Positions 1 to 7,598 are shown, numbered from the stretch's first letter. The stretch: 64,000 nt of DNA from Longimicrobium sp. (GCA_036389135.1 DASVQP010000018.1:24286-88285), one strand, 5' to 3'. Made by a program: numbers and translations. The notes: generated by a model from the sequence alone, not told the origin.

Positions 1-77
1 AGTCCGGCGGCGTACCCCCGCACCGTGACGGGCGCGGCGAGCCCCGCCCGCTCCATCCTCCCGACCCACAAGACGCC

Positions 78-1046
78 ATGCTCGAGCCCACGCGCGCCAC
101 GCGCATCCTCACCCAGATCGACTCGCGGAGCTGGGAGCACCCGGCCGACCGCGCCACCCTCAACGCGCTGCGCAGGATCCCCGGCTTCGACGAAGTGCTG
201 AGGGCGCTCTTCGGCTACTTTGGCGAGCGGGCCGTGCGGCTGGCCTTCCTGGCCAACGCCGTGCGCACCTCGCCCACGCAGTTCGCCCGCGTGCACCGCA
301 TCTACGGCGAGGTGGCGCGCACGCTGGACGCGCCGGGCGACTACCCCGTCTACGTGACGCAGGACCCGCACTTCAACGCCGCCGCGTACGGAATGGAGAA
401 GCCGTTCATCGTGGTCAACTCGGCGCTGGAGGAGCGGTTCGACGACGAAGAGCTGCGCTTCATCCTGGCGCACGAGCTGGGGCACATCATGAGCGGCCAC
501 GTGCTGTACACCACCATGATGCGGCTGCTGACGATGCTCGCCGGGATGGGCTTTCCCATCGTGGGGCTGGCCGCGCGCGCCGTGCTGGTGGCGCTGCTGG
601 AGTGGTACCGCAAGGCGGAGCTCTCCTGCGACCGCGCCGGCATCCTGGGCGTGCAGGACCCCGAGCCCGGGCTGCGCGTGATGCTCAAGTTCGCGGGCGG
701 CGCGTCGGGCGACGCCAACCTGGCGGAGTTCATACGGCAGAGCGACGAGTACCGCGAAGAGGGCGCGCTGGCGGACCAGGTCTACAAGGTGCTCAACGTG
801 CTGGGCTCCACGCATCCGTTTCCCGTGATCCGCGTGGCGGAGATGCGGGCATGGTTCGAGAGCGGTGCATACGAGCGCATCATTGCGGGGGAATACCACC
901 GGCGCGGCGAGCCCGGTGCGCCGTACCGGGAAGACCTGTCGCAGGCAGCCCAGGCCTATCGTGAGTCGGCCAAACAGACCTTTGGGCAGGCCGGCGACGC
1001 GGCGCGCCGTGTGGTGGACTCATTCCGCTCCGGATTCGGGCGCTGA
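78..1046 (+). CDS. M48 family metallopeptidase
   Basis: A 322-residue zinc-dependent endopeptidase of family M48. The HExxH motif reads HELGH at residues 132-136, and the third zinc ligand is probably Glu181 in AELSCDRAG, the usual M48 spacing. A hydrophobic stretch at about 149-176 between these motifs could anchor the protein in the membrane, although there is no N-terminal signal peptide. The family degrades misfolded membrane or periplasmic proteins; the substrate here is unknown. The ATG at 78 fits the start of the conserved region. The next gene (HU) follows about 100 bases downstream in the same direction. A second, unrelated M48 protein (Ste24 type) lies at 46.6-47.9 kb. Confidence 0.88.
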   Translation: MLEPTRATRILTQIDSRSWEHPADRATLNALRRIPGFDEVLRALFGYFGERAVRLAFLANAVRTSPTQFARVHRIYGEVARTLDAPGDYPVYVTQDPHFNAAAYGMEKPFIVVNSALEERFDDEELRFILAHELGHIMSGHVLYTTMMRLLTMLAGMGFPIVGLAARAVLVALLEWYRKAELSCDRAGILGVQDPEPGLRVMLKFAGGASGDANLAEFIRQSDEYREEGALADQVYKVLNVLGSTHPFPVIRVAEMRAWFESGAYERIIAGEYHRRGEPGAPYREDLSQAAQAYRESAKQTFGQAGDAARRVVDSFRSGFGR

Positions 1047-1153
1047 ACCCCTCTCGACCCCTGGAAAAAGCTGGTGGCAACGAGATTGCATGCAGTGTGG
1101 ACGGCGCGGACGAGCCGCGCCGCGGAGGTTCACCGCAAAGCGGAGAGCGACTC

Positions 1154-1816
1154 ATGAACAAGGCCGAGTTCATCGACAGGGTGGCCGAGAGTGCGGATCT
1201 GACCCGGGCCGCGGCGGCCCGCGCCGTCGACGCGATCTTCGACACCGCGTCGGGGGCGATCTCGGAGGCGGTTCACGCGGCAGGCTCGTTCTCGATTCCC
1301 GGTTTCGGCAAGTTCACCCGCAAGACCCGCGCGGCCCGCACCGGCCGCAACCCGCGCACGGGCAAGGAGATCGCAATCCCGGAGCGGGCCACCGTGTCGT
1401 TCACGGCGGGAAAGGGGCTGAAGACGGGGACCAGCACCTCGCGCCGCAAGGCCGCGGCGACGGGTGCGGCGGTGGGCGCGGTCGCCGGTGCCGCCACGGC
1501 GGCGGCCAGCACGACCAGCAAGCGCTCCACCGGCGCCAAGAAGAGCTCGAGCGGTTCGTCGGGCGGCGCCAAGAAGAGCACCTCGTCGCGATCATCGTCT
1601 TCGGATACGGGCAGCAGCTCGGGAGGCGCCGCCAAGAAGAGCAGCGGCGGCTCGTCGTCGGGCGCGAAGAACAGTTCGGGTAGCGGGGGCGGCAGCAGCT
1701 CCGGTGGCGGCGCAGCCAAGAAGAGCAGCGGCGGCTCGGGTGGCGGCAGCTCGAGCGGCGGTTCGTCGACCGGCGCCAAGAAGAGCACGGGCGCGAAGTC
1801 GTCGGGCAGCAAGTAG
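1154..1816 (+). CDS. HU-family DNA-binding protein with long Ser/Gly/Lys tail
   Basis: A 220-residue nucleoid protein. Residues 1-92 form a normal HU fold starting MNKAEFIDRVAES, with the GFGKF turn and the DNA-gripping arm GRNPRTGKEI. An alanine-rich stretch near 100-120 follows, and then about 100 residues made almost only of Ser, Gly, Lys and Ala, with recurring GAKKS and AAKKSS units. Typical HU is about 90 residues, so the tail more than doubles the length. Basic low-complexity tails are known on actinobacterial HupB/HupS and resemble the histone H1 tail; by analogy it may compact DNA or bind RNA. The ATG at 1154 matches the conserved HU start, so a longer reading upstream is not used. 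A terminator hairpin follows directly. Confidence 0.9.
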   Translation: MNKAEFIDRVAESADLTRAAAARAVDAIFDTASGAISEAVHAAGSFSIPGFGKFTRKTRAARTGRNPRTGKEIAIPERATVSFTAGKGLKTGTSTSRRKAAATGAAVGAVAGAATAAASTTSKRSTGAKKSSSGSSGGAKKSTSSRSSSSDTGSSSGGAAKKSSGGSSSGAKNSSGSGGGSSSGGGAAKKSSGGSGGGSSSGGSSTGAKKSTGAKSSGSK

Positions 1817-1840
1817 AGCTGAGCCGGTTTTCCAACGCTG

Positions 1841-1884
1841 GAGCGGGGCCGCGTCCGCAAGGGTGCGGCCCCGCTCTTTCATTT
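1841..1884 (+). terminator. Rho-independent terminator after the HU gene
   Basis: A perfect 12-bp stem, GAGCGGGGCCGC at 1841-1852 with GCGGCCCCGCTC at 1865-1876, closes a 12-nt loop and is followed by TTTCATTT. It sits 25 bases after the HU stop codon and before the permease gene. Confidence 0.8.
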
Positions 1885-1903
1885 CCGCACAGCGCGCTCG
1901 CGA

Positions 1904-2998
1904 ATGCCTGACTCGTCCGTACGCCGGGTAACCTGGAGGTCCGCCGACATCGTGCGGACCTTTGGGATCGGCGTGCTCTTCCTGTTCTTCTGGCGGTTCT
2001 TCTGGATGGTGCACTCGGCGCTCTTCCTGGCGCTGCTGGCGGTGCTGATCGCCATCATCATCCACGTCCCCGCCAAGTACCTGTCGCGGTGGGTCCCGTT
2101 CAAGGTCGCATTCCCGCTGGTGCTCGTATCGTTCATCGGCGGCATCGTCTTCCTCCTCTTCAAGATGATCCCGCAGATCGTCACGCAGGGGACGGAGCTG
2201 GCCACGGCGCTGCCCAACACGCTGGACCAGGCGGCGACGTGGTACAAGGCGCGCACGGGGCAGCCGCCGAGCCCCGAGATGGCGGAGTCGGTGAACCGCC
2301 AGATCAGCCAGTTCACCGCGCGATTTCTTCCGCTGGCCTTCAACGCCATCAGCACGGTGCTGGGATCGTTCGCCATCATCGTGCTGGCCGCCTTCCTGGC
2401 CGCGCAGCCCCACGTGTACCGCAACCTGGTGCTGGGGCTCGTCTCCCCCGAGTCGCGTCCGCGCTGGGAGCGGCTGTACGAGGAGGCGGGGACCAACCTG
2501 CGCGCGTGGGTCATCGGGAAGGCGTGCACCATGGCGGGGATCGGGATCGTGACCTACCTGGGGCTGACGCTGCTCAAGGTGCCGGGGGCGCTGGCGCTGG
2601 GCGGCTTCGCGGCGCTGATGGAGTTCATCCCCAACTTCGGCCCCACCATCGCGGCGATCCCCGCGGTGGCGGCGGGGTTCACGGTGAAGCCCATCACGGC
2701 GCTGTACGTGGCCGCCTTCTACTTCCTCCTCCAGCAGGTGCAGAACGCCATCACGGTTCCGCTGGTGGAGAAGCGGGCGGTCAACATCCCCCCCGCCGCG
2801 CTGCTGGTGTGGCAGCTCATGCTCACGATCGGCTTCGGCGTGCTGGCGCTCTTCGTGGCGACGCCGCTGCTGGCGGTGCTGGTGGTGGCGGTGAGGATCC
2901 TCTACCTGGAGCCCAAGGAGGAGCGGCAGCAGTGGGACCGCCGCGAGGGGCTGGCTCCCATGGAGCCCGAGGTGGGGAGCCCCGAGCCGCAGGGGTGA
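1904..2998 (+). CDS. AI-2E family transporter (UPF0118 permease)
   Basis: A 364-residue polytopic inner-membrane protein of the AI-2E exporter/YdiK-PerM superfamily. Hydrophobic segments occur in the usual pattern: two near residues 18-50, one near 62-80, then a hydrophilic region of about 80 residues (85-160), followed by five or so further helices. The family-typical turn FIPNFGPTIAAIPA lies near residue 240. Members are believed to exchange small molecules or Na+/H+ across the membrane; the autoinducer-2 assignment rests on one member, so the substrate here is unknown. The C-terminal 25 residues are charged. It begins 20 bases after a terminator and is probably transcribed separately from the HU gene. 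Confidence 0.88.
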   Translation: MPDSSVRRVTWRSADIVRTFGIGVLFLFFWRFFWMVHSALFLALLAVLIAIIIHVPAKYLSRWVPFKVAFPLVLVSFIGGIVFLLFKMIPQIVTQGTELATALPNTLDQAATWYKARTGQPPSPEMAESVNRQISQFTARFLPLAFNAISTVLGSFAIIVLAAFLAAQPHVYRNLVLGLVSPESRPRWERLYEEAGTNLRAWVIGKACTMAGIGIVTYLGLTLLKVPGALALGGFAALMEFIPNFGPTIAAIPAVAAGFTVKPITALYVAAFYFLLQQVQNAITVPLVEKRAVNIPPAALLVWQLMLTIGFGVLALFVATPLLAVLVVAVRILYLEPKEERQQWDRREGLAPMEPEVGSPEPQG

Positions 2999-3007
2999 GG
3001 CGGGGTG

Positions 3008-3036
3008 TTGACACTTGCGCGGCGCGCGTGTATACT
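3008..3036 (+). promoter_or_regulatory. Near-consensus sigma-70 promoter for rpsU
   Basis: TTGACA at 3008-3013, a 17-base spacer, then TATACT at 3031-3036. This is the best housekeeping promoter match I found in the window. Predicted transcription would start near 3043, giving a leader of about 110 nt before the rpsU GTG at 3154. Confidence 0.8.
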
Positions 3037-3087
3037 GCGGGCTGCGACAACCCACCGCCGCGGCCGAGTGTTCAAGAACGCGTACAG

Positions 3088-3124
3088 GGACTCGGTCGCA
3101 CGACGGTCGGGTCCTTTTCTGTTT
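3088..3124 (+). terminator. Terminator-like hairpin in the rpsU leader (attenuator or sRNA end)
   Basis: GGACTCGGTCG at 3088-3098 pairs over 11 positions (with G-U pairs) with CGGTCGGGTCC at 3104-3114 around a CACGA loop. TTTTCTGTTT follows immediately. It lies between the promoter at 3008-3036 and the rpsU start, so it either attenuates rpsU or ends a short transcript of about 75-80 nt. Confidence 0.55.
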
Positions 3125-3153
3125 CAACCCTGAATTCCTCTTGGAGGGCTTGC

Positions 3154-3360
3154 GTGGTCGAGATTCAGCTTGGTGAAAACGATCGCCTGGACTGGGCGCT
3201 CAAGCAGTTCCGCCGCCGGATGATCCGCTCGGGACTGTTCAAGGACATGCGCCGGAAGCGCTTCTACGAGAAGCCCAGCGAGGCTCGTAAGGCCAAGTCG
3301 AAGGCCGCGCAGCGCCGCCGTGCCAAGGACCGCCGCAACGCCCGTCGCGGGCGGGATTAA
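3154..3360 (+). CDS. rpsU: 30S ribosomal protein S21
   Basis: A 68-residue small-subunit protein that sits near the anti-Shine-Dalgarno region and helps initiation. The family hallmark is clear: an ALKQFRRRM segment near residues 14-22, then RKRFYEKPSEARKAK, and a strongly basic C-terminus rich in RRR/KDRR. The start is GTG at 3154, preceded by GGAGG at 3143-3147 with 6 bases spacing. The same frame stays open for a long way upstream, but that part is shadow coding. Expression is probably driven by the promoter at 3008-3036 and modulated by the hairpin at 3088-3114. The cold-shock gene follows 75 bases later, so the two may be co-transcribed. Confidence 0.96.
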   Translation: MVEIQLGENDRLDWALKQFRRRMIRSGLFKDMRRKRFYEKPSEARKAKSKAAQRRRAKDRRNARRGRD

Positions 3361-3435
3361 ATCCCCGCGTAATCACCCGTCGGTGGCACGGACTTCCGGA
3401 TACCGGCGGACAACACCATCCAGGAGTACGGGAGA

Positions 3436-3648
3436 ATGCGCACCACCGGCACCGTGAAGTGGTTCAACGACGCCAAGGGCTTCGGGTTCATCACCCCGGA
3501 GAACGGCGAAAAGGACTGCTTCGTGCACCACTCGGCCATCCAGACCAAGGGCTTCCGCACGCTTGCCGAGGGCGAGCGGGTGGAGTTCGACATGGTGCAG
3601 GGCCAGAAGGGCCCGGCCGCGGAGAACGTCATCCGCGTCGGCGCCTGA
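3436..3648 (+). CDS. Cold-shock domain protein (CspA family)
   Basis: A 70-residue single-domain nucleic-acid chaperone that melts RNA secondary structure. Both RNP motifs are present: RNP1 KGFGFITP near residues 14-21 and RNP2 CFVHHSAI near 32-39, preceded by the canonical [11 protein letters not shown]. An AGGAG-type ribosome site lies just upstream of the ATG. No separate promoter was obvious between rpsU and this gene, so it may be read from the rpsU promoter. A strong intrinsic terminator follows at 3672. Which paralogue it is cannot be told from sequence alone, so no letter is assigned. Confidence 0.95.
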   Translation: MRTTGTVKWFNDAKGFGFITPENGEKDCFVHHSAIQTKGFRTLAEGERVEFDMVQGQKGPAAENVIRVGA

Positions 3649-3671
3649 GGCCACAGGCGAGGTGAATGGAG

Positions 3672-3701
3672 GGGCGCTCCCGGCCGGGAGCGCCCTTCTT
3701 T
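3672..3701 (+). terminator. Rho-independent terminator after the cold-shock gene
   Basis: A 9-bp stem, GGGCGCTCC at 3672-3680 with GGAGCGCCC at 3687-3695, around CGGCCG (which can pair further), followed by TTCTTT. Confidence 0.8.
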
Positions 3702-3722
3702 GCGTTTGGGGGTGGTGGTTGA

Positions 3723-3789
3723 CCGGGGGATGAATCCCACCGGGGGCTAAAGCTCCCGGCTGGAACGACGGGAAGGCGGCTGAAGCCGG
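3723..3789. repeat. Two-hairpin intergenic element (degenerate copy)
   Basis: Contains CCGGGGGATGAATCCCACC and CGGGGGCTAAAGCTCCCGG, then CTGGAACGACGGGAAG and GGCGGCTGAAGCCGGC. Read on the minus strand it resembles the elements at 25541-25593 and 39342-39390: a GGCTTCAGCC-type hairpin, the linker CTTCCCGTGGTTCCAG and a second hairpin. Function unknown. Confidence 0.6.
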
Positions 3790-3812
3790 CTCGAGAAGCG
3801 CCGGCATTGACC

Positions 3813-3866
3813 CCGAGTCCGCGGAGGCGGACTTCGTGCTGTTGTTGCAGCGAGTTCGCCCGCCCC
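3813..3866. repeat. REP sequence, solo copy
   Basis: Closely matches the REP copies flanking the RAYT gene at 12.7-13.1 kb: hairpin AGTCCGC-GGA-GGCGGACT, linker TCGTGCTGTTGTTGC, then GCGAGTTCGCCCGC. It stands alone, 4 bases from the stop codon of the minus-strand gene at 3871. Confidence 0.75.
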
Positions 3867-3870
3867 AGCC

Positions 3871-4179
3871 CTACAACCGCTCGACCTCGTTGGCACGGAT
3901 GAGGACCTCGTCCTGGCGGAAGCGGTGCTCCAGGTCGTGGCGGTAGGCGGTCCACCAGGCGCGGTCCAGGGATTCGTCCATGACCTCTATGATGGCGACG
4001 TCGTCGCGAGCGACCTCGCCGCCTTCTTCGCGCCACGCGCCGGAGGCGGGGGAGCGCAGGTATGCCGTGACGCCGCCGAAGCGGTCGGTGAGCTCCTGGT
4101 TCACGCGGTCGAAGGCGGCGCGCGGGAAGGGGCGATCGTCGTTGTCGCGCAGGGGGAGGAGGATCTGGACCAGGTGCAT
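3871..4179 (-). CDS. Conserved hypothetical protein, about 102 aa
   Basis: A small soluble protein starting MHLVQILLPLRDNDDRPF. It has an acidic and aromatic middle (RAWWTAYRHDLEHRF near residues 72-86) and no signal peptide, membrane helix or cysteine motif. Proteins with the same opening occur as uncharacterised ORFs in proteobacteria and other phyla; I recall no assigned function. The frame is open 19 codons further upstream, but those residues look non-conserved, so the ATG at 4179 is preferred. It is divergent from the lipoprotein at 4282 and ends next to a REP sequence. Confidence 0.65.
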   Translation of the reverse strand: MHLVQILLPLRDNDDRPFPRAAFDRVNQELTDRFGGVTAYLRSPASGAWREEGGEVARDDVAIIEVMDESLDRAWWTAYRHDLEHRFRQDEVLIRANEVERL

Positions 4180-4281
4180 GGGGCTCGTCGGGGTGCGGGA
4201 GCACGGGGCGTGCATCTCGCGTGTGGGGGGAGGCAATCAGTGGACCCGGCCGGGTCCACACGTGCACCGTTCGGGAGAACC

Positions 4282-5094
4282 ATGATCCGCTGGAAGGCAA
4301 CGCTCTGCGCGCTCCTGCTCGTGTCCGCCTGTAAGAGCTCCACCGCGTTCGACGTGGACGGGGTGCGGATCTACGGGCTGGACGGGGCGAACAACCTGGT
4401 GGAGTTCGGAAGCCGCAGCGAGGACGCGGTGCGGCGCAGGGAGATCACCGGTCTGCAGCCGGGTGAGGTGCTGGTGGGGATCGACTATCGCGCCGGAAAC
4501 GCGAGCCTCTACGCCGTGGGGACGACGAGCCGGCTGTACGTCATCGACACGGATGACAACGTCGCCCGGCCGGTCGCGGGCCCGTTCGTCCCGGCACTGG
4601 AGGGGGAGGCGTTCGGCACCGACTTTCACCCCGGCGCGGACCGGCTGCGCGTGCACGGGAGCGGCGGGCAGAACCTTCGCCTGGACCCCGCCGGCACCGT
4701 CTCCGCCACCGACCCGCGGCTGGCGTACGCGCCGAACGATCCCGGCGCCATCACCACGCCGCGCATCGCGGGCACCGCCTACACCACCGGCTCTCCGACG
4801 CTGCTGTACGGCATCGACAGCAACCGTGACGTGCTGGTCACCTTCCCCAATCCGGACGCGGGGGTCGCGAGAACGGTGGGGCCGCTGGGGCTCAACACCT
4901 CGGACGACGTCGGGTTCGACATCGCGGTGACGCGGGACGGTCCGATCGCCTTCGCGGTGCTTTCGGAGGGGCGCGTGTCGAGGCTGTACCGCATCGACCT
5001 CGCCACCGGCACGCCTACGCTGGTCGGACGGCTCGCCACCCGCACGCCGATCCGCTCCATCGCGGTGGAGGGCGACGAGACGGAAAGGCCGTAA
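4282..5094 (+). CDS. DUF4394-type lipoprotein, copy 1
   Basis: A 270-residue protein with a lipoprotein signal MIRWKATLCALLLVSAC, cleaved before Cys17, so it is probably anchored in a membrane facing the periplasm. The rest is a beta-propeller-like DUF4394 domain with recurring strands such as YGLDGANNLVEFG, VGIDYRAGN, GTDFHPGADRLRVHG, LYGIDSNRDVLV and GFDIAV. The family has no established function; it is predicted to be a repeat-built, extracytoplasmic beta protein. It is the first of two tandem paralogues (next at 5216). The start codon sits directly ahead of the signal peptide; the upstream open frame overlaps the divergent gene and is not used. Confidence 0.82.
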   Translation: MIRWKATLCALLLVSACKSSTAFDVDGVRIYGLDGANNLVEFGSRSEDAVRRREITGLQPGEVLVGIDYRAGNASLYAVGTTSRLYVIDTDDNVARPVAGPFVPALEGEAFGTDFHPGADRLRVHGSGGQNLRLDPAGTVSATDPRLAYAPNDPGAITTPRIAGTAYTTGSPTLLYGIDSNRDVLVTFPNPDAGVARTVGPLGLNTSDDVGFDIAVTRDGPIAFAVLSEGRVSRLYRIDLATGTPTLVGRLATRTPIRSIAVEGDETERP

Positions 5095-5116
5095 GCGCAA
5101 GCGGCCACCTCCCCTG

Positions 5117-5142
5117 GCGGCCGCGGAGAGATCCGCGGCCGC
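5117..5142. terminator. Strong hairpin between the DUF4394 paralogues
   Basis: GCGGCCGCGGA at 5117-5127 pairs perfectly with TCCGCGGCCGC at 5132-5142 around GAGA. There is no T-run, so it may be a processing or partial termination hairpin rather than a full terminator. Confidence 0.5.
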
Positions 5143-5215
5143 TCCGCGTGCGTACTCCTGTACACGGCTCCGGACACCAGAGCCGCTCCGGAGGTACACA
5201 CGAAAGGGAGAATCG

Positions 5216-6055
5216 ATGCCTCGTTCCACACCGTTTCGCCGCCCGCTGTTGGCCATCGCGGCGCTCGCACTCACCCTGGGGGCGTGCGACGATCCCACGG
5301 GCTCGTCGTTCGAGCCGCAGGGGCGGCGCATCTTTGCGCTGGATGGCGCGGGGAACCTGGTCACCTTTGGAAGCCAGAACCCGGGGAGCGTCCGTAGCAC
5401 CGCGCTCAGCGGCCTGCAGGCGGGCGAGACGCTGGTGGGACTCGACTTCCGGCCCAGCAACGGGATGCTGGTCGCGGCGGGAAGCTCCAGCCGCATCTAC
5501 CGGGTGGACACGCTCACCGCCGCCGCGACGGTCGTCGGGAGCACGTCCTTCACCCCGGCGCTCGCCGGCACGGCCTTCGGCTTCGACTTCAACCCGACCG
5601 TCGACCGCATTCGCACGCACGGGAGCGCGGGGCAGAACCTGAGGCTGCACCCCGACCTGGGGACGGTGGCCGCCACCGACACGGCGCTCACCTACCTGGC
5701 GGGCGATCCCGGCGCCGGCACCGTGCCGCGCATCGTGGGCACGGCGTACACCAACAGCGTGACCGGCGCGACCACGACGCAGCTCTTCGGCATCGACAGC
5801 AACCGCGACGTGCTGGTGCTGGTGGGCGCGCCCAACGGCGGGCGGATGACGACGGTCGGCGCGCTGGGCGTGAACACGGGCGACGACGTCGGCTTCGACA
5901 TCTTCGGCGCGGATGCGGCGCGGGAGGTGTACGCCACGCTGACGGTGGGATCGCGCTCCGAGCTGTACACCATCAACCTGACGACCGGCGCCGCGACGCG
6001 CGTGGGACAGATCGGGACTTCGAGCCCGATCCGGGGCATCGCCGTCGCTCCGTGA
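5216..6055 (+). CDS. DUF4394-type lipoprotein, copy 2
   Basis: A 279-residue paralogue of the preceding gene, with signal peptide and lipobox LALTLGAC (Cys about residue 24). The same strands recur in the same order: FALDGAGNLVTFGSQNPGS, VGLDFRPSN, FGFDFNPTVDRIRTHG, FGIDSNRDVLVLVG and VNTGDDVGFDIF. About half of the residues appear shared by eye. The pair looks like a local duplication followed by divergence. The role is unknown; the lipoprotein signal and likely propeller fold suggest binding of an extracellular polymer or envelope partner, which is inference only. A ribosome site GAAAGGGAG precedes the ATG, and a strong terminator follows. Confidence 0.83.
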   Translation: MPRSTPFRRPLLAIAALALTLGACDDPTGSSFEPQGRRIFALDGAGNLVTFGSQNPGSVRSTALSGLQAGETLVGLDFRPSNGMLVAAGSSSRIYRVDTLTAAATVVGSTSFTPALAGTAFGFDFNPTVDRIRTHGSAGQNLRLHPDLGTVAATDTALTYLAGDPGAGTVPRIVGTAYTNSVTGATTTQLFGIDSNRDVLVLVGAPNGGRMTTVGALGVNTGDDVGFDIFGADAAREVYATLTVGSRSELYTINLTTGAATRVGQIGTSSPIRGIAVAP

Positions 6056-6077
6056 GACCGGGGGCCGCAGAGAGAAC

Positions 6078-6108
6078 GGGGGCGCCGCGCAGACCGCGCG
6101 GCGCCCCC
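6078..6108. terminator. Terminator hairpin between convergent genes
   Basis: A perfect 13-bp stem, GGGGGCGCCGCGC at 6078-6090 with GCGCGGCGCCCCC at 6096-6108, loop AGACC, then GTTCATCATC. It lies between the converging DUF4394 and L,D-transpeptidase genes and could serve both strands. Confidence 0.7.
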
Positions 6109-6130
6109 GTTCATCATCCCGTTCCCCCGG

Positions 6131-6721
6131 TCAGGCGCGGACGCGCACCGTGACCGGAGTGGAGAGGCGCACTTCCTGGGTGGAGGTGACCCGGTTGAGG
6201 ACGCGCCGGAACCAGCCCGGATCGCGCCGCGCGCCGCCGTGCTCCATCACCCGCTTCGCCAGCGCGATGACCTCCGAATTGCGCATCCGCACGCAGCCGT
6301 GCGACTCCGCCTCGCCCAGCGAGTCCACGTCGCGCGTGCCGTGGATGTAGTAGTCCGGGTCGCTGAAGAAGATCTTCACACGCCCCATGGGGTTGCGCGG
6401 GTCGCCGGGAGCACGCGGGCGCTTGTTGCGGGCCCAGCGCTCGTTGGGCGGAACCCAGCGCGGGTTCCAGACGATGCGGCGCGCCGTGAACGTGCCGCGC
6501 GGCGTGGGGTGCCTCGGCTGCCCCACCGCCACCGAATAGCTGTCCACCACCTCGTCGCCTTCCATCACGTACAGCTTGCGGTCGGAAAGGTCGATGGCGA
6601 GGGAGAAGGCCGCCGCGTCCTCGCGGGCGGACGCACCGTCCCCCGAACCGGCCACCGCGGGTACCGCAGCCCCCACCAGAATGGCCGCCGCCGCAGTCCA
6701 CCGCACCAGCATTGATTTCAT
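6131..6721 (-). CDS. L,D-transpeptidase (YkuD family)
   Basis: A 196-residue exported cell-wall enzyme. A signal peptide covers about residues 1-25 (hydrophobic core AAAAILVGAAVPAVA, cut near AVAG). The YkuD domain follows from about residue 40. Catalytic motifs are intact: His127 in YYIHGT and the nucleophile Cys143 in SHGCVRM. The enzyme would form 3-3 peptidoglycan cross-links or attach proteins to the wall in the periplasm. It is transcribed alone on the minus strand, with a 250-base repeat-filled gap upstream before apt. Confidence 0.92.
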   Translation of the reverse strand: MKSMLVRWTAAAAILVGAAVPAVAGSGDGASAREDAAAFSLAIDLSDRKLYVMEGDEVVDSYSVAVGQPRHPTPRGTFTARRIVWNPRWVPPNERWARNKRPRAPGDPRNPMGRVKIFFSDPDYYIHGTRDVDSLGEAESHGCVRMRNSEVIALAKRVMEHGGARRDPGWFRRVLNRVTSTQEVRLSTPVTVRVRA

Positions 6722-6971
6722 AAACCAGCCTCAGGCAACGGGTTAGCTCTGGATACGCTCGTTTGCCAGAGCGAACATCGTGCCACGCCGCGCCCCCACC
6801 CCCCGGCCCCCTCCCCCGCACGCGGGGGAGCGTGGGGGGAGGGGGAGAACAGCACGAAACGCGACCTGCATGTCTGCCGTCCTCTGCCCCACCTCGCCCC
6901 CCGCCACCCGTACGGATGTGGTAGGGGCGGCCCCGTGTGGCCGCCCGTGCCTGCCCCCGCGCCGCCACCCC
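6722..6971. repeat. Repeat-filled gap upstream of the L,D-transpeptidase gene
   Basis: Holds a C-rich/G-rich hairpin module at about 6792-6849 (CCCCTCCCCCGCACGCGGGG core, near-identical to one at 59634-59699) and a GTAGGGGC palindrome at 6921-6950 (GTAGGGGCGGCC...GGCCGCCC). No coding potential was recognised. The promoter of the L,D-transpeptidase should lie at the left end, but no clear boxes were seen. Confidence 0.6.
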
Positions 6972-7514
6972 TCAGTACTGCACCAGCGAATCCACCTCGT
7001 ACCCCTCCAACGCCCGACGACCATCGAGGAACAGGAGCTCGATCACGACCGCGATGCCCACCACCGTGCCGCCGACCGCCTCGACGAGCCCGGCGGCGGC
7101 GCGAGCGGTGCCGCCGGTGGCGAGAAGGTCGTCGATCACCAGGACCCGCTGGCCCGCGCCGACTGCGTCGGTGTGGATCTCGAGGATGGCGGTGCCGTAC
7201 TCCAGCGCGTACTCCCGCGCGAGCTTCTCGCCCGGAAGCTTGCCGACCTTGCGGATGGGGACGAACGGCACGTCCAGCTCCAGCGCCAGGGGGGCGCCGA
7301 AGATGAAGCCGCGCGACTCGATCCCCGCGACGGCGTCCACCCGGCCGCGGAAGCGCCCCGCGAAGGCGGCGACCACCTCGCGAAAGGCGGCGGGGTGGCG
7401 GAGGAGGGGGGTGATGTCGCGGAAGAGGATGCCGGGCTGCGGGAAGTCCGGGATGTCGCGAATGAGCTGCTTGAGGTGCTCCACAGGACAACGCGGGAGG
7501 AGGATGGATCGCAT
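6972..7514 (-). CDS. apt: Adenine phosphoribosyltransferase
   Basis: A 180-residue cytoplasmic purine-salvage enzyme making AMP from adenine and PRPP. The family opening LKQLIRDIPDFPQPGILFRD lies at residues 14-33, the adenine-binding GIESRGF at 64-70, and the PRPP loop VLVIDDLLATGGT at 124-136. The ATG at 7514 gives a normal length; a GTG eleven codons in (VEHLKQ) is a plausible alternative start, since the family's conserved region begins there. It works with the hypoxanthine enzyme and the purine nucleoside phosphorylase encoded further right in this window. Confidence 0.95.
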   Translation of the reverse strand: MRSILLPRCPVEHLKQLIRDIPDFPQPGILFRDITPLLRHPAAFREVVAAFAGRFRGRVDAVAGIESRGFIFGAPLALELDVPFVPIRKVGKLPGEKLAREYALEYGTAILEIHTDAVGAGQRVLVIDDLLATGGTARAAAGLVEAVGGTVVGIAVVIELLFLDGRRALEGYEVDSLVQY

Positions 7515-7569
7515 GCAGGCGTGAGGCGGGCGAATCTATGGCGCCAGCGTGGGGTGCGACAGCGCCGCG

Positions 7570-7598
7570 TTGACCCGGATCGGAGCGCGGGTTATCCT
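7570..7598 (+). promoter_or_regulatory. Probable sigma-70 promoter for apaG
   Basis: TTGACC at 7570-7575, a 17-base spacer, then TATCCT at 7593-7598. Predicted start is near 7605, about 30 nt before the apaG ATG. Confidence 0.55.

Noticed and set aside
1..77. A gene end or promoter at the left edge
   Set aside because: Only 77 bases are available; no terminator, promoter boxes or coding remnant could be recognised.
1592..3127. A 511-codon minus-strand open frame across the HU tail and permease
   Set aside because: Antisense to two supported genes and rich in His/Arg low complexity.
3871..4236. Longer start for the small protein at 3871
   Set aside because: The extra 19 residues (Pro/Arg-rich) look non-conserved, and the MHLVQILLPLRD opening is a better natural start.
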